The position numbers and the translations under genes are program-made. Shown one piece after another: positions 1 to 9,540 of a stretch of DNA of 52,723 bases (its first letter is position 1; each line of letters opens with the position of its first letter). The DNA is from Laetiporus sulphureus 93-53 (lineage: Eukaryota; Basidiomycota; Agaricomycetes; Polyporales; Laetiporaceae), in the NCBI RefSeq assembly GCF_001632365.1, contig NW_024468531.1:469858-522580 (forward strand). The letters run 5' to 3'. The notes under the pieces were generated by a model. That model saw nothing but the letters and a program-made list of their open reading frames with translations. It did no database searches and was not told the origin of the DNA.

Positions 1-99
1 CTAGAATATGTCCACAAGACCTATGAACCATAAATAGTAAGTGTCACGTGCAACGTAAACTGTCACGTGACCATGAAGTGCTGAAACCGTAACAGAGAG
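1..99. other. Flank outside the left LTR; no gene
   Basis: Ninety-nine bases lie between the window edge and the inferred end of the element 1 LTR at position 100. They contain two CACGTG motifs (around 45-65) but no open frame beyond the shadow of the LTR. Similarity to the right-hand copy of the LTR stops at about position 95, which supports placing the LTR end here. Confidence 0.5.
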
Positions 100-546
100 T
101 GTCTGGTAAGACCCCTCTGTGATGATAGTGGTGGATGAAGGAGAATAAAACTGAGGGTCTCTCCTTGTCTCGCTGGTCCTTATATACATGATTGTTTAGC
201 TACTGTATAGTACCATATAAGCAAGTCACACGCTATTTTACTAAATGGTGCTACAATTTTATGACTTGTCTCAATTATCCTGATTGGTCTGCCTAATAAT
301 AACCCACGAAGACGGAGCTCCTTTTGAGCATGCAATATAACATCATAACGATTGTGACATATGACGCAATGCCGAGGAGCTTAGTGTCACGTGATTATGC
401 AGAGAGAGATCTGAGATCATGTGGCTAGATGATCGGTTATTTTATCTCCCTTTAGATCATGTGACTTGTGTGACTTGAAATGACAAAAAATTATATATTC
501 CAATATGTATGTTCCCATTATTGTCTTGTCAGATAAAACCATGACA
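100..546 (-). repeat. 3' LTR of element 1
   Basis: 447-bp LTR with terminal TGTC/GACA: on the minus strand it begins TGTCATGG at 546 and ends CCAGACA at 100. It matches 8781-9135 over bases 100-453. A TATATAAG-like box (minus strand, about 178-187) is a plausible LTR promoter, because it is present in both copies. The five bases outside (GAGAG, 95-99) have no clear partner at the far end, where the LTR is rearranged. Confidence 0.9.
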
Positions 547-559
547 TCACCCCCTTCTC
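547..559 (-). other. Polypurine tract of element 1
   Basis: On the minus strand the 13 bases GAGAAGGGGGTGA lie directly before the LTR start TGTCATGG. This is the expected position and composition of the primer for plus-strand DNA synthesis, and it fixes the LTR boundary and element orientation. Confidence 0.85.
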
Positions 560-778
560 AAGGTTCATTATCCCGATGAGCCAAAGCCTTTGATGCCTCA
601 TTGTGTCTGTCGGACCACTGAACTGTCATCCTCAGAAATAATTACTGGGGTGTACTATTCACATATGAGTTGTGCGACACAATCGCCTGTTTGGATCCTA
701 AAAGGTTCAGTTGTTGTGTTGACTAAGAGAACCTTTATTTCCCCTGTATAGTCCAGATCAATTGCTCCTGCTGCGACA

Positions 779-1216
779 TTAATTCCTTTGAGTGCCAGCC
801 CACTTCGAGGTGCTACTCAGATATATGTCCATTTTGGGGGTTCTACCACTAGCCCTGTACCTACAAGCCATTCGGGATTGTAGAGAGATTTGCAAATCTT
901 GTGTTAATTTAACGTTCCAGCCAACAGCCCCAGCAGATCCTTTATAAGGTGCTCTGACATTGGGGTGTGTGCAGTAGAAGATCATGAATTTGTCAGGATG
1001 ATCGGTCATGGCAATTTTATGTCTTTTGCGTGTTTGTGGCTTTGCTCGTGGAGCATCTGGATGTGTCTTGTGGAACTCCTCTATCTTGCCTTTGATGTTG
1101 GTGAGGTTTTCCAGGGGCTCCCAAGTATTGTTGCTGTGGTCGCAGTCTAACCACTTCATGAGATACTGGGTTTTATTGTACCTGACTCTGGAATCAGGAT
1201 CATTTCCACATCCCAT
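779..1216 (-). pseudogene. Element 1 chromodomain and C-terminus of pol
   Basis: Chromodomain that follows the integrase in chromoviruses and is thought to steer integration toward modified histone tails. Visible core: 'YLMKWLDCDHSNNTWEPLEN', with the aromatic/Trp pattern K-W...TWEP typical of the fold, and a helix 'GKIEEFHKTHP' after it. The preceding integrase frame ends in 'EEEWDVEMIL', the usual start of this domain, so a frameshift near 1180-1215 splits it. About 100 residues follow the domain and are not recognised. Family assignment is from motif reading only. Confidence 0.85.
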
Positions 1217-2463
1217 TCCTCTTCTTCATCTATGATGGTTGGTGGATTGGGAGGGGGTTTACATCCCATGATCAAGTCTTGATGGAACATGACTAGTTTG
1301 GAAGCATGAAACATGGGATGGATCTTCATGTCCACTGGTAATTGCAGTTTGAATGATACAGCTCCGATCTTTTCAAGGATTTTGAATGGTCCATAGTTTT
1401 GAGTCACCAGCTTTTGGCTTTTGACTTTAACGTGAAGATTTTTTCCTTGAATGAGCACTTCATCTCCTCCTTTGAAAGGGATGTTCTGCTTCTTGAGATC
1501 GAAATACCATTTCATCTTTTCTGCTGCTAATGACAAGGCGGCATGAGCTTGTTCCTGTGCTTGATCACAGTTATGGAACAAGTGTTTCAGGGGTGGATGT
1601 TGTACTCCTTCCAATATATCAGGTACCATTCGAGGGTGTTGACCATGCTCAATGAAAAATGGAGATAAACCTGTTGATTCTGAAGCATGATTGTTGTACG
1701 CAAATTCTGCTGTGAGCAGTAAGGTGGTCCAATCAGTTTGTCGATAGTTGAAGTACATGCGTAGATACTGTTTCAGAATTTGATTAACTCGTTCAGTTTG
1801 TCCATCCATTTCAGGGTGATTAGCTGTTGACATTGTCGATCTGACGTGAAGCTTCTGGCAGAATTCTTGGAATAGTTTGGCTGTGAATTGTGTTCCTCGA
1901 TCAGATATGATCTGCCTAGGTATTCCATGAAGTTTGAATACTTTGAATACTTCATTGTAGAAAATCGATGTAACTTGTGATGCAGTCACAGTGTCATCCA
2001 CTGGATAGAAGTGAGCGTGTTTGGTGAATCTGTCGATGACAACTAGTATGGCTGTCTTCTTTTCTCCCCCTATGATCTGGACTTGGGGGCAATTGAGTGA
2101 TTAGATCACATGTGATTACCTCTCAAGGTCCTTCTGGTATTGAATTAGGTTGTAATAGTCCATAAGGTTTTTGTTTCATTAACTTGTTTCGTTGGCAAGT
2201 AACGCAACCTTGGCCATATTTTTTAACATCAATGGTAACCCCTGGCCACCAATAGTTCTGGCTGATCAATTCTTGAGTTTTCCATCAGCCTGGATGTCCC
2301 ACCATGGAGATGTCATGGTGTAGTTTGATCAGCTCCTACCATAGCTTAGAATTCTTTGAAACGTAGACCTTTCCTCTTTTGAGCAGCAATCCAGGCTCGA
2401 AGTTCCACTCTTGGAGGTCTTTTCTGAATTCTCGCTTGCCAGTTTTTAGTAGGTGCTGGTAAA
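1156..2463 (-). pseudogene. Element 1 integrase
   Basis: DDE integrase of a Ty3/Gypsy element, which inserts the cDNA copy into the genome. The zinc-binding N-terminus is at about 2200-2340 (minus): 'MVGHPG', then an in-frame TGA, then 'NYWWPGVTIDV' and the Cys pair in 'GCVTCQRN'. The catalytic core is open from 2001 down: 'HGIPRQIISDRGTQFTAK' holds the second Asp and 'DGQTERVNQ' the Glu. A GPY/F-like segment ('YGPFKILEKIGAVSFKLQLP') follows before the chromodomain. Between 2001 and about 2150 the frame is broken. The 5' edge at 2463 is where the solo LTR interrupts pol. Confidence 0.9.
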
Positions 2464-2468
2464 CTTTG

Positions 2469-3147
2469 TGTCACGGTACCACCGGACAAGAGATCAAAAA
2501 GACTAAAAAAGGACAGTCACGTGGAACGTGCCACCCTGATCCCCCTGATCCCAATGAATCCCCCTAAACCCTATGTGGTGCAAGAGCCTCTGACTTACTA
2601 GTCGATGTGGCAGGTGCAGGAAAGGGTGAGAGATATATCAAGGAGCTGGTAAGCTCAGTGGGTGCTACAGATGGTAGACGAGGAGAAACAATCTGAAGTT
2701 TCGTCCTCTACATGGCTGGTCTTATATACACATACAGTGAGCTATCTTACCTAAGCTACCTATCTACGGGTATAAGCTAATGGCCGTACATGAAACAATA
2801 GGATGTCTGGAAGTAGAACAATAAGTGGGAAGATCGATGGTTGCCGCAGTAATGCGTGTGCACATCGTGCCTATCTAGGCTTCTGGCTAAACTAATAGGA
2901 AGCGGAAGGCCGATGCATAACAATAGTCCTTGTTCCCTTTGTTCCCAAATGGGTGCCTCTATTGTATCCTGGAATAGACAGGTCCGACCATATCATCCAC
3001 GGGTCTGGACCATAACATGTGATATGGACTATCACCTGATCTCTACGCATGGCATCTGTGGCTGAGTGGCATGAGAAATTGGTGAAGCACATAATCTGTG
3101 GCATGAGAAAAGTCACGTGCGGACTTTTGTGGTGAAAATCTGTGACA
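2469..3147 (-). repeat. Solo LTR with perfect 5-bp target duplication
   Basis: 679-bp block starting TGTCACGG and ending TGTGACA (TGTCAC/GTGACA inverted termini), flanked on both sides by CTTTG (2464-2468 and 3148-3152). Removing the block and one CTTTG rejoins the pol reading frame of element 1 across the site. A TATATAAG box on the minus strand near 2735 suggests the LTR is oriented like its host element. It carries CACGTG motifs (about 2518 and 3115). It is not similar to the LTR of element 1, so it comes from another family, reduced to one LTR by recombination. Confidence 0.92.
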
Positions 3148-3152
3148 CTTTG

Positions 3153-4039
3153 ATCATTTTGTCATTTTGTAGTGCTGACTTCACTCTTTCTAGAAGTTGA
3201 GCATCATCAACTTCGGAGGAATGAGTGGCTGAGATCGCGTGGATGGCGAAATATTCAGGTCGAAGTAGAGTTTGCCCTGAATTGTCTCTGCTCACCTCCT
3301 TCTCATGATCTGGCCTCCTGGATAGACGGTCAGCATGCATCATCATCTTTCCAGGGCAGTGATGGAGAATGAAGTTGAATCGTATAAGATAAAGTGACCA
3401 ACGAGCTTGTCGTCTGGTCAATGTCTGAGCTTGTCGGAAATAGGTAAGATTTAGGTGATCTGACCATATCTCAACTAGGTGAGGATGTCCTTCAAAGTAT
3501 TGCCGATATTCTTCCAATGCCCAAATAATAGCTAGCATTTCCTTGTCATAAATCTCATAATTTCGCTCATGTTCATTGAGTGATTTGGAGTAATAGACGA
3601 CAGGATGCCAGAGTTCGTCTTCTCTCAACTGTTCTAGGACAGCACCTGTGGCAAAGTCTGAGGCATCTGTCTCCAGTCTGAAGGAACGGACTGCATTGGG
3701 GAGTGCTAGGATCGGGGCGGAAGTGAATGCAGTTTTGAGGGCCTCAAATGCCTTCTGTTGAGGGTTTTCCCATTTCCACGATGCTTCCTTACATGTTAAT
3801 AGAGTCAAGGGTCAGGTCATCGATTCGAAATCCTTGATGAATCATCGATAACAGTTTGCCAGACCAAGGAACACTTGTACTTGCTTTACCTTGATGGGCA
3901 CTGGCCACTTGAGAACATCATCTACCTTTTCAGAGTCCATCTGTATTGACCCTTTAGAGATAATGAGACCAAGGAATTTGATGAAAGTTGTCACGAAGTG
4001 ACACTTTTTGGGTTTTACAAAGAGGTCATTGTCTCTGAG
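3153..4039 (-). pseudogene. Element 1 RNase H and RT connection
   Basis: RNase H domain of pol, which degrades the RNA strand during cDNA synthesis. The open part (3808 down) shows 'LETDASDFATGAVLEQ' with the first catalytic Asp, then 'NYEIYDKEMLAIIWALEEYR' with the Glu, then 'WSDHLNLTYF' with the next Asp, then 'ARWSLYLIRFNFILHHCPGK'. Upstream (3809-4039) the RT thumb is readable ('KKCHFVTTFIKFLGLIIS', then 'VQVFLGLANCYR') with in-frame stops. The downstream reading frame runs directly into the inserted solo LTR. Confidence 0.88.
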
Positions 4040-4948
4040 TCATTGTAGAACTTTCTTAGTTATACGATTGTGTTCTTCTTGGTTATCCGTGAAGATGATG
4101 ATGTCATCTATATAGACTGCCACCTTTCCAGTGCGAATAAGATCACCTAAAACGTCATTCATCATTGCCTGAAAAGTGCTAGGGGCATTGCAGAATCTGA
4201 AGTACATGACAGTTGATTCAAATAATCCATGGTGGGTAATGAACACTGCCTTTTCCTTATCTCTCTTGCGGAGGTGTACATTGTTGTACCCCCATCTCAG
4301 ATCTAGTATAGTGAATATACTAACTCTTGAGAGTCTGTCAATGAGATCATTGATTCGGGGAAGCAGGAATTTGTTCTTCTTTGTGATGCTATTTAATGCC
4401 CTGTAGTCTTGGACTAGTCTAAGAAAACCATCATTTTTCTTGACAGAAAATACTGGGGTGGCATACAGGGATTTAGATGGTTGAATATAGCCTTTAGCTA
4501 GTTCTTCACCGATCCACTCATCGAGCGAGTTCTTCTCTCGTAAGGACATAGAGTATACTTTTGCCAGTCTCAGAGTTGCCACATCTGGGACAAGATCCAT
4601 TGCATGATCATAGGGCTTATGCATCGGCATTCTTTCCGAGCTCTTCTTCGAGAACACATCTCTGAATTGATGAAATTTTGGAGGGACGAATTTGGACCAA
4701 TATTCTTTGTCCTGTGTTTCTTCTGCCGGCTGTTCTACCAAATGCTCCTTTACCTTCTTGCTTATGCCGAGGATGTCGTGCACCATGTTATGAAGATCCT
4801 GGTCTTGCAAGTCTATCCAGTTAATGAAGTTGTCTTTCTGATCCCACCCATCATCTTTGTGTACGTCAGGGAGAATTGCTTCATTTTCAAGTTGAGGCTG
4901 CGATAGAAGGCTGACTTCTTCCTCGCTTACTCTAACTTGTTGCTTCAT
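4040..4948 (-). pseudogene. Element 1 reverse transcriptase
   Basis: Reverse transcriptase core, open for 302 residues on the minus strand. Motifs in order: 'LRLAKVYSMSLREKNSLDEW' entry region, 'VFSVKKNDGFLRLVQDYRAL' (K..DG..R...DYR), 'FTILDLRWGYNNVHLRKRD' (first catalytic Asp), 'FRFCNAPSTFQAMMNDVLGD', and 'VYIDDIIIFTDNQEEH' with the YIDD catalytic pair. The residues needed for catalysis are still present although the flanking domains are broken. The spacing and wording are those of fungal Ty3/Gypsy RTs. Confidence 0.95.
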
Positions 4949-4987
4949 GGTATGTCTGCACCTTGAGAATGTGACCTCTCTGTGTTC

Positions 4988-5658
4988 TCAGTTAACTTGG
5001 GGGTTATGTTCTTGTAAGAGTTTCATGCCAAGAATCATGGACATGCATCCAAGGTTAGTGATGAGCAAACTTTCAGTTGATCGGTGCCCCCCAATTAAGA
5101 TGTTTGTGACTACACAATGAGTAATTGCACTGCCTTTATTAGGGCTGGTGTCTGCGTTGAGGATTTTTATTTCACAGTTCAGTGGTATCATCGTGAATCT
5201 GTGTTTCTGAGCAAATGCTTTGTCGATGTAACAAGAGAGTGCTCCTGAATCCAGTAGTGCCATTGTCTGGATTTTCTGTGATACGAATTTTATCAGCAAT
5301 TTGATCGAATGTTTATAAAAACCTGCGGATGCAATATATAGATGGTCACTAGGTACATTCATTCTCACGGTACTAATACAATTGTCCTGAAGTGTAGTAC
5401 CAGACTTATCTACACTTCATACTGAAAATCCTCTGAGAATTTGTCAATCTCGATGATTCTCACACTGGTGTCTTTGACAGTAGATGCTGATGCTGTTGAT
5501 GCTGCATCTGTGCCTTTGTTTTTCACCTTGTCCTTGCCTTTGCTGGATGAGGAAGTAGTTGGGGTTGTCTTCATCCCACGAAGTGCAGCAATTGCTTGTT
5601 TCAATGCTGCAATTTGAGATGATGACGCCACACTACTTTCTTCTTCCACTTGTCGCAC
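4988..5658 (-). pseudogene. Element 1 protease region
   Basis: Retropepsin-like aspartyl protease that would cut the gag-pol polyprotein. The catalytic motif is 'MALLDSGALSCYIDKAFAQ' (DSGA, around 5250), followed by a Gly-rich strand and '...LGMKLLQEHNPQ', the usual end of the fold. An upstream block (5410-5658) is Ser/Thr/Lys-rich and looks like the linker after gag. The two blocks are in different frames with a break around 5370-5410. Confidence 0.85.
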
Positions 5659-5700
5659 ATTGGTTGCTCTTCCCTTTCCTTTTCCTTGATTTGGGGCAGG

Positions 5701-7227
5701 TCATGTCTGAAACCACTTTCCCTTGTATTCTGGTTTAGGAGAGGGACATCGCTTTCCTCTTTCGTAGGCATGCTTTCCACAAAATAAACATAGTTTATTT
5801 GCCAGCCACCTATCTTGTTCTGCAGAAAGCTCATGTGTAATTCGTGCACTTGTGTCCATGGCATTAGGATCTTTGGAGGCAGTCACCTTGTTTCCTGAGG
5901 TTTGTCCAGTGAGCTTGTTGCCTGAGAGTTGCTGAAGGTGCTTAATTTCAATTTCTAGACAGAATTCGAGATACCCCATCCAGTCCATTGGGATCTTGGT
6001 GGGGTCCAGCATCTCTGTGACTGACATCACCATTTGAATATGTAGCGACCATTGTTCCCTGATCTTGATGATCAAATCTTCGTTGGAGTAACCTGATTCA
6101 GGTGCATAAGCCCTGAAATTCTCCACGAAAGTGATCATTGTCTCATGGTGAATTGCGCAGTGCACATCTAGCTGTGACTGGGCTGTGTGCTTGGGGTCCA
6201 GTGTCTTGTAAGCCATTTCCAACTTCCTTATATATTCTGCCCATGTGCCGACGGGTTGCCCGGACGAGAGCTTGATTGCGTACTCCTTCATGTATAGAGC
6301 AGCTTCTTCTTTAAGGTGAGCATTGGCCTGTTGAATTTTGTCCTTATTGTCGGTGAAGTTGTTACAGTCCAATCAAATTTGAAGATTCATGAACCAGGTT
6401 TCAAAGTTCTCCGACGATTTCCTTCCTGAATACTTCAGGGGGTCTGGAAGCTTAATTCTTTGAGGCGATTGGGTGGTTTGGCCAGCCAGTGGTTGGATAC
6501 CTTGTGGAAGTGCATTAATGATAGCATTGTTGAGTCGGGACTCTAAGCCAACGATGTAGGTAGTGGTCTTTTCCTGAGCCTCCTTCAGGGTGACCATGCT
6601 TGTGTAAAGAGCATCTGTCAAGCCCTTTACTTCATCCTTGTAATCTTCGAAGTCCTTGCAGATTGCTTGGGCTTTGGCTGCCAGAGTGGTATTGCTTTTA
6701 GTGAGTCTTTCGACATCAGCAAAGAGGGTGCCGATTTGCACTCTTGCAATTTTTAGCTGGTCTCACGTTGTCACTGCCATTATTTTGATGTGGATGCGGG
6801 CCAGTATCCCATCCTCTAGGCTAGCAGCTACTCGTTCATGTCTTTCATTCATTTTTTGGTGTAGAGCTTCGTAGGAGCCTACTACATCCCTTAGAATGAA
6901 CGAGCGGATCATATTCATCACTCAGTCCTTGACGTCCATTGGAACTGTGGCTGGTGCGGCTGCATTGGCTGCTTCTTCAATAGTCACATAGGGTACACCA
7001 TTCCATTCCCACATTGAGGGAGTGACATATTCTGGTAAGACTGAAGGTGAAGGATTTCTGACTACTCCCGATGTCTTTGGTGTGCTGCTTGTGGGTTGTT
7101 CTGGATCAGGGGCAGCAGCTTCTGGTTCTTATGATTGAGAAGTGGCCTGACTCCTCCAGGGGTCTGCAGGCTCACTTCTTGTAGTTCCTTCTGAGAACAT
7201 AATGCTATCGAGGTTGTATTGGGACAT
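5701..7227 (-). pseudogene. Element 1 gag
   Basis: Structural gag gene. The likely start is ATG at 7227 ('MSQYNLDSIMFSEGTTRSEP'), chosen because the frame can be followed from there through several in-frame stops into the long open pieces 6741-6373 and 6372-5701. It shows a helical N-terminal region, the conserved capsid start '(R)IKLPDPLKYSGRKSSENFE', and a retrotransposon-gag-like middle. At its end is a zinc-knuckle-like 'CLFCGKHAYERGKRC', which departs from the standard CX2CX4HX4C spacing. Stops at about 7130, 6920, 6765 and 6372 make it a pseudogene. Confidence 0.85.
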
Positions 7228-7249
7228 GGGAATAGATGTGGAAGAGAGG

Positions 7250-8073
7250 GGGAATGAGTTTGATGATAATTTAGAAGGGATCAGTGTTATTGGCAACATG
7301 GTCCTCTTCTGTCAACTCCTGATAGAGTTGTTGCTCTCATTCCTGTAGCAGTGCTTCTTCAATAAGTCTATTCCTTCGTTCTAGTGCCACTGGTCTCAGA
7401 TGCGCTTTAGCGGGAAGTCTTCGTTCCACACTTGTTGAAACCTTTCTTCATCCTCTTAGTAGAGTCTAGCATCAAACTCTCAAATTTGTCCTTCCACATA
7501 GTCTTTAACCAGGTTGTGGATGTCGTAGCCCATGTCAATGAGATGAAAATATGTGTATCAGATATAGTCTCACTCGATATTGATCGAGTTGTAATGGAGG
7601 ATGATTGGCGAGGTGACAAGCAGTGGTTGGTAGATGAAATATGTGGTGAATGCGACATGAAGTTCGTCGTTCTCCAAGTAGTGGTAAACGATGTAGTTTC
7701 GATAGATGAAGTTGAAACTATATCGCGGCATGTACAAGTGATACAAATTGATATAACTGGCTTAGTAAGGCCAGTAGCACGACTCCTTCTCAAACTTTAC
7801 TAGTTCCTTTCCTACCCATGCCTGCTCATTATTGATTCCTTTAAAGGAGATCTTCCCTAGACCTACGTAAAGCTTAATAGCAATGTGCCTATTGACAAAA
7901 GTAAAATTGTGTCCATCTCCAATTCGTGCGTTTATTGATCCTAGGTGTCGAAGAATTCTGTTTCGACACTTTATCTGTTCCTCAGTGAACTTGACAGCGA
8001 TGTGTGGCTGCTGCAAAACTTTATACCACTGAATAGCAGCATATACAGTGGGATCGATGTTTTCAGGGAGCAT
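7250..8073 (-). pseudogene. Leader ORF of element 1, unrecognised
   Basis: Upstream of gag, the same strand carries a further coding stretch starting with ATG at 8073 ('MLPENIDPTVYAAIQWYKVL'). It is open for 103 residues, then continues in the same frame through isolated stop codons with clearly protein-like sequence ('YMPRYSFNFIYRNYIVYHY', 'QVWNEDFPLKAHLRPVALER') to about 7250. It is rich in Tyr, His and acidic residues. I do not recognise the family. Its position between the 5' LTR and gag suggests it is either an N-terminal gag extension or a separate leader protein. Confidence 0.5.
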
Positions 8074-8780
8074 CCCTTTGAGATTCTCATGGATGCCACA
8101 GGGATGATAGCTTTTAGAGAGTGCAAAGTTGATAATGTCGATGGTGGAAAAGGTAGCATAGGGATGTGGAGGTAGGAGCAGGGTGGACAGATTAGGTGTC
8201 TTCTTGGGAATGCTTTTAATTCAAAGGCTAACCTCATGCTCTGGATTCAGCATTTGGCTGTATGACCTATGGAACCGCCTTTAGGCCGCTGTGCTTGAAT
8301 GAGGTTGCCTTGAGTCAAGCGACAGACTCTAGGCTGACGTTGATAGGGATGGTAATGTCCATTGGGCGTAACGGTACCGTTGATGGTTTGAGGTGCAATG
8401 CTGTTCCTTTTGAAGGAAGCAAGTGGCTTAGGCGGTAGAGACGTGGAGAAAGTGTATGAGGGAAGTGATGTGGAAATAGCCCTGCCCTGGATGGATGTAT
8501 CTCTGAGTGAAAATGCGTGGCAACCAGTGTTAGACACTTGGTTGAGGCATAAAAGGTCAGTCTTATTCTAATGTCATGGCACGTCGATGACAAAGATAGA
8601 TAACTCAAAATAAGAGTCCCCTTGAGGGTCTCTGGGTGAAAGCCTACAGTGATGAACTGTGACGATACGACGTGCCCACTGATGAGGCTGACTTGCTGTC
8701 TGCGAGGTAAGACTTACTGACAGGGTGATCGGTGCTATCACAGATATGAGAGTGAATATGAATGTATAGCACACTGAGAG
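8074..8780 (-). other. Element 1 leader (untranslated) region
   Basis: About 700 bases between the 5' LTR and the leader ORF. They hold only short open frames on either strand and no domain I recognise. A primer-binding site should lie just inside the LTR at 8780 (minus-strand sequence starts CTCTCAGTGTGC), but I cannot match it to a tRNA 3' end. Confidence 0.5.
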
Positions 8781-9135
8781 TGTCTGGTAAGACCCCTTTA
8801 TGATGGTAGTGGTGGATGAAGGAGAATAAGATTGAGGGTCTCTCCTCATCTCGCTGGTCCTTATATACATGATTGTCTAGCTACTATATAGTACCACAAT
8901 AAGCGAGTCACATGCTATTCTACTGGATGGTGCTACAATCATACGACTTGTCCCAATTATTATAATTGGTCTGTCTAATAATAACCCATGGAAATGGAGC
9001 TCCTTTTGAGCATGCAATATGATGTCATGACGATTGCGACATATGACACAATGCCGAGGAGCTCAGTGTCACATGATTATGCTGAGAGAGATCTGAGATC
9101 ATGTGACTAGATGATCGGTTATCTTATCTCCCTTT
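8781..9135 (-). repeat. 5' LTR of element 1, truncated
   Basis: Matches 100-453 with about 89% identity by hand count and includes the same TATATAAG-like box (about 8858-8868). The first 93 or so bases of the LTR are absent here. Similarity stops abruptly at 9135, and those bases are found inverted about 260 bp further right (9396-9489). Confidence 0.9.
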
Positions 9136-9489
9136 CGTCAAAGGTCTGTCGACACCTGCGGCCGCACTGGCACATGCATGAACTCAAAGAGCACTTGTGC
9201 TTGGTGATGTGTTGATCCACTCTAATTAATCTCCCAACTCACCTTTATATCTGTTTCATTTGACTCGTTCTAACTGGTTCATATGCCAGTTGGATCGCTC
9301 TCACTGGTTCCTGTATCGTGTTTCAATGCTCGATGGATTGTCTCCACGTCCACTTCCTTTGGACCCAGTGACTCACTCTGCAGGGGGAGGGTGTATGTCA
9401 TGGTTTTACCTGACAAGACAATAATGGGAACATACATATTGGAACATATAATTTTCTGTCATTTCAAGTCGCACAAGTGACGTGACCTA
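9136..9489. other. Rearranged segment with an inverted LTR start
   Basis: The end of this segment (9396 to about 9489) is the reverse complement of 454-546, that is the first 93 bases of the element 1 LTR, now on the plus strand. It is preceded by a purine run, CAGGGGGAGGGTG (9381-9393), that looks like a polypurine tract. The piece missing from the 5' LTR and the piece found inverted here fit together without overlap or gap. Either a small inversion broke the LTR, or the tail of a related plus-strand element was joined here. The rest (9136-9380) shows no gene. Confidence 0.7.
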
Positions 9490-9540
9490 GATCAGCACCG
9501 TTAGCAAGCTCCCTGCATTTTTAATGCCGACGAATGCTGG

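Larger units (their letters stand above)
100..9135 (-). mobile_element. Element 1: degenerate Ty3/Gypsy chromovirus
   Basis: A nearly complete LTR retrotransposon reading on the minus strand. Order of parts in the direction of transcription: 5' LTR (8781-9135, truncated), a degenerate leader ORF, gag with a zinc knuckle, protease, reverse transcriptase, RNase H, integrase, chromodomain, polypurine tract, 3' LTR (100-546). The domain order RT-RNase H-integrase marks Ty3/Gypsy, and the chromodomain after the integrase marks a chromovirus. Every coding block is broken by stop codons or frameshifts, so it is not autonomous. My hand alignment of the two LTRs over about 355 columns shows roughly 39 differences, mostly transitions, so the copy is fairly old. 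A solo LTR of another family sits between its RNase H and integrase. Confidence 0.93.

Noticed and set aside
9148..9165. Adjacent SalI- and NotI-like sites suggesting vector sequence
   Set aside because: The surrounding bases are not recognisable vector and join smoothly with the rearranged element; two restriction sites alone are weak evidence.
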